Below, one piece after another: positions 1 through 9,585 of a stretch of DNA of 64,000 nucleotides. The notes beneath the pieces were generated by a model. The model was given only the letters and a program-made list of their open reading frames with translations, did not search any database and had not been told where the DNA came from. Position numbers and translations under genes: made by a program. Every line of letters starts with the position of its first letter. Within the stretch, counting starts at the first letter, position 1. Source of the stretch: Gonocerus acuteangulatus. Its lineage: Eukaryota; Arthropoda; Insecta; Hemiptera; Coreidae. The stretch spans positions 109,311,373 to 109,375,372 of the forward strand of contig OX328125.1 in the NCBI GenBank assembly GCA_946811695.1, in the 5' to 3' direction.

Positions 1-345
1 AGTCAGTGTTTCGCTGCACCTTGGGCAGTTTGGAGGTTCTTCTCTTGTCATCAGATATCCATGGGTGATTCTGGTGTGTCCAATTCTCATTCTGGCTATG
101 ACTACCTCCTCTCTTCTATTTTCCCTTGAAGAAGAGGACCAGGGTTCTACTTTGTTTTTTATGTCTTTTAGTTTGTTCTGCTCCACTTCTTGCCACATAT
201 CTTCCCAGTTTTTCTTTATTTTGTTTTTTAAAGGGAGATACAGTTCATTTCCCGTTAATGGGGTCGGCGTGATTTCCCTCAAGTTGTGCGCCTCTTTTGC
301 GGCCAAAGTTACAATTGGATCCTCAGGTGAAGGAAATTCATGACA
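1..345 (-). pseudogene. LINE reverse-transcriptase C-terminus fragment (RNase H end)
   Basis: The minus strand reads in one open frame through a segment containing SSSSRENRREEVVIARMRIG followed by HTRITHGYLMTREEPP and a CPRC pair. This is the end of the RNase H region and the Cys motif typical of jockey/I-type non-LTR retrotransposon ORF2 proteins. Upstream residues (KNKIKKNWEDMWQEVEQ) fit the linker of the same proteins. The frame runs off the window edge at base 1, so the 3' end of the element is not seen, and it ends upstream near 345 with no RT domain next to it. It is a 5'-truncated dead copy. The element type is clear; the exact clade is not. Confidence 0.75.
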
Positions 346-754
346 GCTTTGCCATTGAAGATACTGTATCCTGAAACGACAACCTAAGGAAATCTACAAT
401 TGGTAACATTCTAATAAAACTGAAAGAAACCTTGCGCTACCACGATATAGCAAACGTAGAAGGCTCGACTTACAGCCCGAACTATCAGTATTTATTTGAC
501 TAAAGCCTAAACACTCAACCAATAGTTACCAGCTCCCTTCCCTTTAGATTTAAGAGACTAATACCACAAACCCACTAATTTAATATAAAATTCATCAATT
601 TATTCTTGAGAAACTCTACCACAGCAGATCAGCTCTCCCTTCCACAATTAGTAAATATGCAGTCCAGACACTTCTTACACTTTCTCAAAACAATAGAACA
701 GGAAGCAATCTCAAAATTATATTATTTTTCCATATATAGCTTAAACCTAAGGGA
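346..754. other. AT-rich DNA without recognised feature
   Basis: No convincing exon, repeat terminus or RNA gene was recognised here. Confidence 0.4.
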
Positions 755-814
755 ATTTATATTATTTGAATAGGTGGAAGGTCATGCATATATAAAACTC
801 TTCACTTCATATTA

Positions 815-860
815 TATGCTCTACATGTTTCGCGTCTCTTGACGCCTCTTCAGGAGCAAC
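815..860 (-). ncRNA. Hammerhead-ribozyme-like motif, copy 1
   Basis: Read on the minus strand, the conserved CTGAAGA (853-847) is followed by a five-pair stem (GCGTC/GACGC, AAGA loop), then GAAA (831-828), then CATGTA. The strand before CTGA (GCTC, 857-854) pairs with GAGC (821-818) after the putative cleavage nucleotide, giving stem I. ACATGT can form a minimal stem III of two pairs. Short stem III hammerheads are known from Penelope-like elements and animal retrozymes. One oddity is an extra unpaired G between CTGAAGA and stem II. Activity is inference only. Confidence 0.5.
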
Positions 861-1058
861 TTAATTATTATACATAAGTTTAGCCTTAGCTACGGAAGAC
901 CTTCCACAGGTAGGGCCACGTCCATACTTATACAATGACGTTAAAAGGCTGTTATCCATCAGCTGATTCACATCCATCCTGGCTTGTATCGATTCCAGAG
1001 AAAGCTTTTGTCATACATCGAAAAGTTAAAATAAAACGAATGATATTGTAATGGTGTT

Positions 1059-1098
1059 GCTCCTGAAGTGGCGCCAAGAGACGCGAAACATGTAGAGC
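1059..1098 (+). ncRNA. Hammerhead-like motif, copy 2, mutated
   Basis: This is the plus-strand partner of the motif in the opposite arm. Here the core reads CTGAAGT in place of CTGAAGA, and stem II is GCGCC against GACGC with a mismatch, but GAAACATGTAGAGC is intact. The core change would be expected to abolish cleavage. Confidence 0.4.
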
Positions 1099-1168
1099 AT
1101 AAAATAAAGGATATAAAGTGAAGTGAAGAGTTTTATAAATGCATGACCTTCCGCCTATTCAAATAATA

Positions 1169-1456
1169 TATTGAAGGAAAAAAGAGTCACAATTTTATAA
1201 TAAGGGAATTTATATTAAATAAATAAATACCCATCTAGGCAATCTATTTTCTAGGTCATCATATAGTACTCTAATTTTTAGAGTACTATATGATTTTATA
1301 AAATAATTGATTTTTTTTTAATAAGTAAATAAGTTAAGTTATTCGCACTTTCCTCTGAAGGCAAGCAACTATTGAGGTTGCACTTATGAAGGAATTTCTT
1401 AAAATTATTATCGATCCTGCCTAGTAGACATGGAAAATGACCCCTGCTAAAATTTC

Positions 1457-1458
<2 letters not shown>
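1169..1458. other. AT-rich DNA without recognised feature
   Basis: There is a short local palindrome (tagtactctaatttttagagtacta, in two halves) near 1264-1290. Nothing else was recognised. Confidence 0.35.

Positions 1459-1519
<61 letters not shown>
1459..1519. repeat. (TA)n microsatellite
   Basis: An uninterrupted TA dinucleotide run directly downstream of the hammerhead-like motif and the Penelope-like ORF. Isoleucine/tyrosine 'ORFs' across it are artefacts. Confidence 0.95.
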
Positions 1520-1523
<4 letters not shown>

Positions 1524-1567
1524 TTATATTTTCGATGTAAGTACGGCATTCTCCAGCAGTCAGTTTA

Positions 1568-1617
1568 TCTAGGTGATATTTCGCAGGAATCCCATCCTGC
1601 TTCATCAGACCGTTATC
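1568..1617 (-). ncRNA. Hammerhead-ribozyme-like motif at Penelope 3' flank
   Basis: On the minus strand: CTGATGA (1608-1602), a hairpin with GCAGG/CCTGC stem, GAAA (1582-1579), then TATC. GGT before CTGATGA can pair with ACC after TATC as a short stem I. It lies about 70 bp beyond the end of the Penelope-like ORF on the same strand, where Penelope-like elements are known to carry hammerhead motifs in their terminal repeats. As in the other copies there is one extra nucleotide before stem II. Confidence 0.5.
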
Positions 1618-1684
1618 CATGTTTTTTTTCTTTTTTCGACTCTTCGTTTGTTAATTTGTTATAACCTTTTTAATACGAAAATTA

Positions 1685-2544
1685 TTTTGACATATTGCGC
1701 TTTACAGATGCAGATTTATTGAATCGGCGCCTCTTAACAATGCGTGGAGCCGGTGTAACTGTTTGAGACTTTTCTTCTTCTTCCTGCGGTGTGCTTGGTC
1801 GTCTTTCTTCGGCCAATCTTGCTTTAACCATTCTCAGTACGGGTTTCCAAGTAGGGTGTTGTATCACACCTTCATCCCGGTTCAGAGTCTTGGGTTGCTT
1901 AAAGATCTCCAGAGCCTCTCTGACTAACCTTCTTTTTAGATTTTCTTCTTTAGCCAAGACCCTGGCTTGATCAAAAAGCATCTGCTTGGGGCATTCTTCT
2001 CCGTGTCTAGCTACAGCCGATGTTCTTGTACGCGGTAGTCAGCGGAGTGTTGTCCTATTCTTGTGGCTATCTTTTTACCTGTTTGTCCTACGTAGACTGT
2101 TCCACAGTCACATGGAAGGACGTAGACACCTTTGTCTTGCAACCACTGTTTATCCTTCGCCGATCCGAGCCAATCGTCTACTTTGCCTAGAGGTCCGAAA
2201 GCACAATTTACTCCGCGATTTGTGAAGAGTGCCAATTTTTTCACTAATGCCTCGGACGTATGGTAGTGTTATTCTGTGTTCAATTTCTTCTTTTTGATTA
2301 TTACCCATTTCTTCTTGATTTTTCTTTTTAACACGGGTGACTGCTTTGTCGACCTCCCGAGTGACATATCCGTTTGACTTGAGGTCATTTTTCAGAAAGG
2401 CAAGTTCATTTTCGAGGTAAGCTTCACTGCTACATAATTTGAGAGCCCTGTGAGTCAGTGTCTGGACAACTCCTCTTTTCTGCGCTGGGTGGTGGTGGGA
2501 TTCGGCATGCAGATATCGTCCAGTGGCTGTAGGTTTTCTGTACA

Positions 2545-2545
<1 letters not shown>
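1685..2545 (-). pseudogene. Penelope-like element, RT thumb plus GIY-YIG endonuclease (broken)
   Basis: Three minus-strand frames together give the C-terminal part of a Penelope-like retroelement polyprotein. From 2545 downward it starts with [20 protein letters not shown] and [12 protein letters not shown], the conserved block after the RT catalytic region. It continues through charged linker, then shifts frame near 2240 into VYVLPCDCGTVYVGQTGKKI. This is the GIY-YIG signature with the Cys pair usual in animal Penelope elements. A further Lys/Arg-rich tail in another frame reaches 1685. The frame changes show it is dead. The 5' part is replaced by (TA)n at 2548. A hammerhead-like motif follows downstream at 1568-1617, as expected for this class. 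Confidence 0.82.
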
Positions 2546-2547
<2 letters not shown>

Positions 2548-2628
<81 letters not shown>

Positions 2629-2670
2629 AAGAAGAAAACTTTATTTACTGAAATAATAAAGTGGGCTGCC

Positions 2671-2730
<60 letters not shown>
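2548..2730. repeat. (TA)n and (TG)n microsatellites
   Basis: Two TA runs (2548-2607 and about 2678-2730) with a short GT run at 2608-2628, separated by about 50 bp of unique sequence. They truncate the Penelope-like frame. Confidence 0.95.
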
Positions 2731-2732
<2 letters not shown>

Positions 2733-2739
2733 TTTTTTT

Positions 2740-3944
2740 TTTGCCACGAAACCTGGTATGTAGTATTCCCACAGCAAACGATTGGATGAGTTCGTTAACC
2801 AGCAAAATCGGCCAATCTTGAGGGGGGCCGAAGCCAAAGTAGTTATTTGGCAATATCAGCCGTAATTTTTGTTATATTTCAGCGAAACTCGGCATTCTTT
2901 ATGGATATCTAAAGAGAAAAATGTGTTGTAAAAATAAACTAAATCGGTTCACTAGAAGGTGGGGGGTTAATCAGAACAAGAATTACTAATTTCCTCATAC
3001 TGATCGTAATTTCTGTTGTACGAAACCCTTTATACGTCCTGGGTATCTAATACGAAAGAAGTGTAAATATTACCGAAATCGGTCTAGCGGAAGGGGGGAA
3101 GGGTTACTTCTACTACGTTAGAATTGAATTCTCCTGCCAAACGTATGTAGGCTCGCGAAACTCCCCGTAGGAGTGCCTTTATTTTGATATGGCTTATGTG
3201 GGCCATAGAGTTTTCATGTCTACCACTAGGGTGGCGCAGTATCCTGTTCCTGCGTTATTACTGTATCTCGTTTCCTTTATTATTCATCAAGATCAATAGA
3301 CGAAAATGTGAAGTTTTGTGTATTTATTAAACGCATACACAAAACTCTGGAAGGAAATTAATTACAAAATTAATAATTGAAACAGCTGCTGATTACACGT
3401 GAAAAAGAGAAAATTATTCATGTTTTTATTTTATATCTATATACATACATATGTAGGTTATTTTAAGCAAATTATTCGGGAATGCAGTCGATAGTACCCA
3501 AATTCTGAGGAAAGGGCTTTGTTATGCAGCTCCTGCGTGACGGAGTTTTCATTATTTAGAATAATCCTTGAATTTTTGTAGTATGTACAATTTATTATGC
3601 CAACTCGTACTCCTTTGTTTGGGACTAGTGTTAAGAACAAATTCATTGCTCAGGTTTTGAAATCTGGTCTTCCAGTTCATTAGTCGATTGCTAAAGCATA
3701 TACTACATATCGCACTAGTATTTCTAAAGTCATAAAACTCAACTGAAAATGTGTCACTCTTGCCTATGTAGAGGGAATAGCATTAAGACAGGACAACCAC
3801 AGGAGTCATTTGCAACAATGAGCCGTGTCGTTGAATTGCCTTATGAAAAAAAAAAATAAAATAAGACAGGAAGGGTAGCACAAGTGCCCTCTGGTGTAGA
3901 AGCTCTGAAGCTAGGTACATTCAGTTTTGATGGTTGATAAAGAG
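2740..3944. other. Intergenic; small DINE-related fragment, otherwise nothing
   Basis: Around 2745-2850 is a short match in kind to sequence near 47600-47700 (an ACGAAACCTGGTATRTA-like stretch and GTTCGTTAACCAGCAAAATC), also present inside the DINE-like family. The remaining DNA to 3944 shows no supportable exon or repeat terminus. Confidence 0.4.
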
Positions 3945-3952
3945 ATATTTAC

Positions 3953-4204
3953 CATGGGCGTATATAAGGGGGGGGCTGCAGCCCCCCCCCCCCGAAAGTT
4001 TGATTTGATCGGTAAAAATTTCATAAAACCCTTAAAAATAAATTAAATAAGATCATTTAGTTCATAAAACATATTCTATTTTGGGTTTAATAGCGTTTAA
4101 GTTGGCTAAAATTCTTCCAAGATCTAAATTGTTAGTATTCCATGGTCTCAGCCCCCCGAAATTTTCCCAGCCCCCTCCGAAATTATTTTCTATATACGTC
4201 CATG
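3953..4204. mobile_element. MITE, family CATGGGCGTATATA, copy 1
   Basis: A 252-bp element bounded by CATGGGCGTATATA and its near inverted repeat TATATACGTCCATG. It is flanked by ATATTTAC (3945-3952) and ATATTTAA (4205-4212), a 7/8 target duplication. An 8-bp duplication is the hAT-superfamily signature. G- and C-runs sit just inside the termini. No coding capacity. Confidence 0.8.
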
Positions 4205-4740
4205 ATATTTAACATGTATTTCAAAGTCATAACTGAAAAACACCGATTTTTGAGATGTGTCACTTTAGAAATACTTACCAGTGCGATATGTTCTGTATTT
4301 ATAAAAATATATACAGAAAATATATGCAGGGTTAATACATACTGATATAATAAAGTGAACTAATACTAAAATATTTATTTTAATTGTTACGTCCACTAAT
4401 ACATATCACAGGCTCAACAATAGTCAAATTTTGAGGAAATTCGGAACGAAAATCTGAATTACAATTTAAAAGGACGTTTGTTAACCGGCAGAATCCGTAT
4501 AAGGAAGAAGGGTTTTGAAGCGAAATTCGCAAAAAAAAAAGTTTTCGAGTTCATATGCTTGCAGGTACTCTTTGTATAGGTTCCTTAATGTAGGAAAACG
4601 AATGAAACAATTTTTAAAGCGGTGTCTGTAACCGTTTTCGAGAGAAATTAATGCAACTAATTTTAAGTTTGGATATTCAGAAACGATTGATTCAGTTATC
4701 CACACGTTTAACACTCATCTAATCTAAGATATTTAAATTT
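4205..4740. repeat. Segment shared with the composite MITE at 28447-29272
   Basis: This stretch, directly beside the MITE, matches about 28690-29220 almost base for base, including GGACGTTTGTTAACCGGCAG and the following ~150 bp. The second copy is enclosed by MITE termini. The segment also resembles the interior of the DINE-like family (GTTAACCRGCARAATCC, then AAGCGAAATTCGC). Confidence 0.75.
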
Positions 4741-5021
4741 TGGTTCAGTTTAGAAATATTATAAAAATTTCTAAATATTAGAAAAAAAAGGTATTAATAG
4801 ACATGAAAAGTTTTTAGATCTTGGTACATTTTCTAAATACGGCTAGGAAATCGTGCTAAGTGGAAGATAACCATTGGAAAGCTTAGAAAATGTTTTACAA
4901 AAAAAAAAGTTCTGATGTAATTATCGATGGGGCGATGTCAATCGGAGAAATAAGTGCTTTAAACTTCGACATTGTTTTATGTTCTTTTCAACGGGTATTT
5001 GTCTCTGTTCACCTAACGTTG

Positions 5022-5052
<31 letters not shown>

Positions 5053-5299
5053 TTGTATTTATCAGTAAAATTAGTATTTTAGGAAAGAAGGCAAGAAAAT
5101 TATATTGTCAGTCTCCTGTTGTGGCACAGTAAACTTCCTTCTCTTTGAGATTTTATTTAATATTTTAACGAAAGATCAAACCCTACCAATAAGTGCTTCT
5201 CTTCCTTTACTGATTGCTGGAGACTGATTTCATTTCATGTTAACTCACTTGAATTTAATCAAATTGAAGAAGCAATAATTCAATGATATTGCCTTTTTT

Positions 5300-5461
5300 A
5301 GCGCGATTCCTCCCTCCCCCATAGGGAGGAACCCCGCTTATAGGGTTGATACAATGAAACAATCCGGAAGTGCCGACTAGAAAATTTCGCGTTTCAGAAC
5401 CCCTAGAGACCGAAAATAACGGTGGTTCAAATTTGTATATATATATATATATATATATTTG

Positions 5462-5542
<81 letters not shown>

Positions 5543-6798
5543 CTGTTCGCTCTCTAGCTAGAAGACGAATGGTCCGATTTTGATGAAATTTGGTACAAAA
5601 ATCCTTCGTCCAATTTAAAAGGTCAAGCTCGTTAACCAGCAAAATCCGCCTACTGGAAGATGGCGTTTGGGGCGAAATTCGCGCAAAAAAAATCGTAACG
5701 CTTACGTTTTTGAGTTCATAAGCTTCTAAGTACTCGTTTTATATGATTCCTGGGCTAGGAAAACGAATGAAAATATTTTCAAGGCGATAGCTTTAACCGT
5801 TTTCGAGAAAATTGGAAAAATATTTTTTGAATACCGTTTTTGGTTTGGGTACTTAGAATCATGGGATTCAGTTGAAACATTTTCTGCATGTTCTACTTTC
5901 ATCAAAACTAATATGTTGAAATTTTGGTTACGTTTGGAGTTAAGGAAGGGTTAGAATAAAATATTTTATTAACAGACTTAAAAAGTTTTGGTAACTTTGT
6001 ATATTTTCCTTAATATCTCGAAAAAGGTTGAGAATCTTGGTAAACGAAAGAATACCATTAGAAATCTTACTAAATGCTCTACAAAAAAGGTTCTGATGAA
6101 AGTTTTGATTAGGCGATGTCAATCGGAGAAATAAGTGCTTAAAACATTAAAGTAATTGATTTTGCTTATTCGAACTGTTCTTTTTGTCTGTTTTTATTCC
6201 TTGTTATTTTTTAATTGCTTATAGTTGGATAATGTATTTTAAAATAAAACAGATTAGGCAAAATAAGAAAAACAATTCATTGTTAGAAATATAGCTTGCC
6301 AAGAGAAAAAGATTCGTTGACGTCTTTTGAATATTTTCAATTGCCTTTATGCTGTTGGTTTTTTTATTTTATTTTTTAATTGATTTTATCTGTAGAATTA
6401 TTACTATAGTAAAAGAACACAGGAATGTGTGAAAATATTTGATATTTTCCAATTCATTGAAACGTATGAAATGAAGTATCGGTAGAAGAGGATTCTAGGG
6501 TCTTGCGGACCTGACCCCAGGTATAGCCATAAAACCCTTTGAACAAAGGCCGAGGAAAATATTATCTGTTTCTATTCTATGCTTTTCAAATGAGAATAGG
6601 GATATGAACAGGAACCGGGGTCTCCCGCGGTCTAATGGCCAAAATCCAAGGCTCCGGCAGGAATTTTATCATCCCACGGCTCGCTGGTGAAATTCCTAGC
6701 TACACCCTGGATGTCGGCGCTAATGACCTAGATGTAGATGTGCCGTAAAAAAAAAAACTGGAACCGCGCTAAGATGACATAGTTCCTGCGAGTCGGAC
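5300..6798 (-). mobile_element. DINE-1/Helentron-like non-autonomous element, copy A
   Basis: Left end: a T-run followed by AGCGCGATTCCTCCC and a hairpin (GATTCCTCCCT / AGGGAGGAACC); read on the minus strand this is the 3' terminal hairpin and GCGCT end. Right end: GGAACCGCGCTAAG, then a block ending GAGTCGGAC before a T-run; on the minus strand this is the 5' end with a subterminal inverted repeat of the 3' terminus. Inside lie (TA)n at 5437-5538 and a GGTCCGATTTTGATGAAATT block shared with the other copies. A tRNA-derived SINE has inserted at 6617-6757, close to the 5' end. Confidence 0.75.
6617..6760 (+). mobile_element. tRNA-derived SINE (family 2) inside DINE copy A
   Basis: Begins GGGGTCTCCCGCGGTCTAATGG (a box A-like head, internally shortened), continues with AGGAATTTTATCATCCCACG and GTCGGCGCTAATG, and ends in GATGTGCCGTAAAAAAAAAAA. 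Related copies lie at 13708-13906 and 27182-27368. Flanking GGAACCG repeats suggest a target duplication. Confidence 0.7.
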
Positions 6799-7084
6799 TT
6801 TTTATGAAGTAAATGTAATATTGAAAATGAAACTGTGTTTGATGGTAAGGAGTTGCCATTGTATTGTGTTACCTACCTTTTGCTCTGATTTCATTATGCA
6901 TGCATTCATTTTCTTCAAGGTCGCTTTACAAACAACCACACAATCGAATGCTCATCATATTTCAGCGCTATTGTTTTTATATTGAATAAACATTAACTTT
7001 TCTCTTGAAGTTACTAATGAAGTATGTAGATAAATTCTTTGTGAATGATCCCGAGCTCCATGATCTGTGGAAGAAATCAGAAAT

Positions 7085-7330
7085 GATGTCAAATTCTCAC
7101 TAAAGCGGCCCCTACACGGTCAGTAATAATGACATTACCTTATCAAAATGACAGTAATAATGATAGTGTAAGGTGGACAAAGTTGGAATGACGAACAGTA
7201 ATGATGTGAATCCGGATTTTCTGATCTCGGCTTCATCATTACTGAAAGTGGAGGGGTTACTGTAATTAGTAATGATGGTGTAGGGAGCGCTACATCATTA
7301 ATGCGTCATTACTCAGTCTATCTCGAGCAG
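7085..7330. repeat. Possible MITE with AGTAATAATGA subterminal repeats
   Basis: Both ends carry CCCTACAC-type blocks facing inward (GCCCCTACACGGTCAGTAAT on the left, GTGTAGGGAGCGC on the right) and several inverted TCATTACT motifs. No target duplication was identified. Confidence 0.4.
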
Positions 7331-7454
7331 TAACTAGATGAAAGAGATGTAAAGGTTAAACTAGATTGAGTAGAAAGGGCAAAAAATAAGATGAATTGAA
7401 ATGTATGACTCCCCCTTGGTAACATTATAGTTATAAAATAGTTTTAAAAGTAAT

Positions 7455-7470
7455 ATATACATATATATAC

Positions 7471-7516
<46 letters not shown>
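7455..7516. repeat. (TA)n / TATATACA microsatellite
   Basis: Simple TA run with interspersed ACA units. Confidence 0.9.
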
Positions 7517-7518
<2 letters not shown>

Positions 7519-8221
7519 AAGTAACGAATCCGCATTAAGTCTAATTAAAATATATCATAGAATAAAATATATATAAAGTCATCTATAAGGTACCAACAAC
7601 TTTTCACATTCGTTACTTTGCATTTGTATCGACGATATAAAATAGGTTGAAAGTGCTTTATTTTTTATATCGACTTTAGAAAATAATGTTGACGTGATTC
7701 TTTTACCAATTCATTTGTCTTAGAGAGTAGATTAGAAGAAAAATATAATCGTTAAACTATAATTTATATTTCGTCAAATAAATTCAAAAATATGTTTACG
7801 TTTTCAAGTAAACTAGTATTATACATTTTTTTTTACACCAAAAATAATAGCAGATTTAAAATCAGCACCCAAAGAAACCCTAACGTGGTGAATAACATTG
7901 AAAACAAAAAATAATGATTTTTCCCAGTCTGGAAGAGAATAAAAATTTGTAAGCGAAAAAGTAATGTGACGTTTTGAAATTCAATATCTCCCCTTGAGAT
8001 AATCCGATTTTTACGTCATAGAAATCTTTCAAAAGAAGAAAGACTCCTTTTTCTAACTATATAAATGACTATCTCAAAAGGTACTTACGAAAAATGGTTA
8101 TCAAAATAAAAATAAAATGTAAACTGTTCTCGTTTCTCAAAAGGCCGCTTTTGAGGATAATTTTTGAGCATAAGAGGATGTGTATCAAAGTTGATTTTTG
8201 TCATGATAATTTATTTATTCG

Positions 8222-8406
8222 AATTTTGACGTCCAATATAATTAACCCAGAATTTTAGGACGGGTTATCTATAGGTTACCACTCTTTTCTATCCAGGACA
8301 GGGCTGATACCTTTTCTTTTTCCAACGAAAAGCCACCACCCCTAGTTGGAATCAAACCCACGACCCGGAGTGTTAACGCCTTAACACTCACGGCCACCGG
8401 GCCACT
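8222..8406 (-). mobile_element. tRNA-derived SINE (family 1), left palindrome arm
   Basis: On the minus strand it begins AAGTGGCCCGGTGGCCGTGA (box A-like), then GGTCGTGGGTTTGATTCC (box B-like), then a body with AAAGGTATCAGCCCTGTCC and GGTAACCTATAGATAACCCG. It is the mirror copy of the element at 14997-15180 and was carried along in the inverted duplication. Confidence 0.8.
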
Positions 8407-9354
8407 TGACATGATAATAAACCTAAGTAGCTTGTATTAAAAGTACTCTTGACGCTGATATTTGTTACCTTATTTTTTTTATTATAAATTTTTAAACTTC
8501 ATATTTGTGCAATTTTTAACAATTAAAAATCTAATTTTTTATGTTATACGTATTTGTAACATAAAACTACAGTAACAATTTCAGCCTGCATATTTGAGTA
8601 CTTTTGAAGCTACGAATTTTCGAAAATGGTCCTTTTTGCATCTATTTAGCAATGCGTAAACTTGAATAGTTCATTTACTTTTACTTTTTACTTCTTTTAC
8701 TTTTAATAACTCTTTTTAAATTGTTTTAAAACTTGTTATCTGTGTCTAGTACAAAACAAACTATTGTAGTTCTATTTATAATTAGAATCTATGCCTCCTC
8801 TTTTTAAATTTTTATCATTTTGTTTTATGCATAGCATAAAGTATGATTGAATTTTTATTATTTTGTTTATTGGAAAAAGTACTTAATATTATAAAGACAA
8901 ACAAAAATGTATAGTATGATAAAGAGGTTCAAGTAAATTCTAATTAACATCCACTGCCAAGGAATCAACAAGTTAGCTACTGTAGCTTTCATGTTGTGTC
9001 AAGTTACAAAATCTCAAGTCATCATTTTGTGTCAAACATTGAAGGTAAAGCTTTGAAAACCATTAGACAATATCTTAAAAATACTTAATGTGTGATATAA
9101 GCAGATTTCTCTGAAAACTTCACATTAATGGTTCAGGATTTAATTCAAGGATGCCAGTGGGTATTTGACCAAGCCACAGTACACCCTTTTGTTGTGTATT
9201 TGAAAGGTTTTGAGGGACTGCAGATACAGTACAACTTTTAACATCTGTTATCAAGACACAGACTTTGGTCTGGAAGGAGAAAGGCCTTTTTTGTGTCACA
9301 ACATATACAGCTAGTGTAAAAAGTATTGGAACACCCATGAATATTTTACTTTTT

Positions 9355-9510
9355 AGCGCGGTTCCTCCCTCCCCCATAGGGAGGAACCCCGCTTATAAGG
9401 TTGATACAATGAAACAATCCGGAAGTGCCGACTAGAAAATTTTGCGTTTCAGAACCCCTAGAAACCGAAAATAACGGTGGTTCAAATTTGTATATATATA
9501 TATATGTATA

Positions 9511-9585
<75 letters not shown>

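Larger units (their letters stand above)
757..1168. repeat. Inverted repeat with ~100-bp arms carrying hammerhead-like cores
   Basis: The left arm (about 761-860) and right arm (about 1060-1168) are reverse complements with a few differences, around a ~200-bp spacer. Each arm ends inward with a GTTGCTCCTGAAG block next to GACGCGAAACATGTAGAGC. The arms look like fragments of a retroelement terminal repeat placed head to head. No target duplication was found. Confidence 0.75.

Noticed and set aside
5370..5642. Long open frames of alternating Ile-Tyr on both strands (also at 1437, 2430, 9514, 21115, 28075, 44108)
   Set aside because: They are translations of (TA)n microsatellites, open in all phases, with no start context or splice support.
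8222..8406. tRNA genes at SINE heads (also 14997, 25861, 56450, 13708, 27182)
   Set aside because: A and B boxes are present but the cloverleaf cannot be completed and each is followed by a SINE body.
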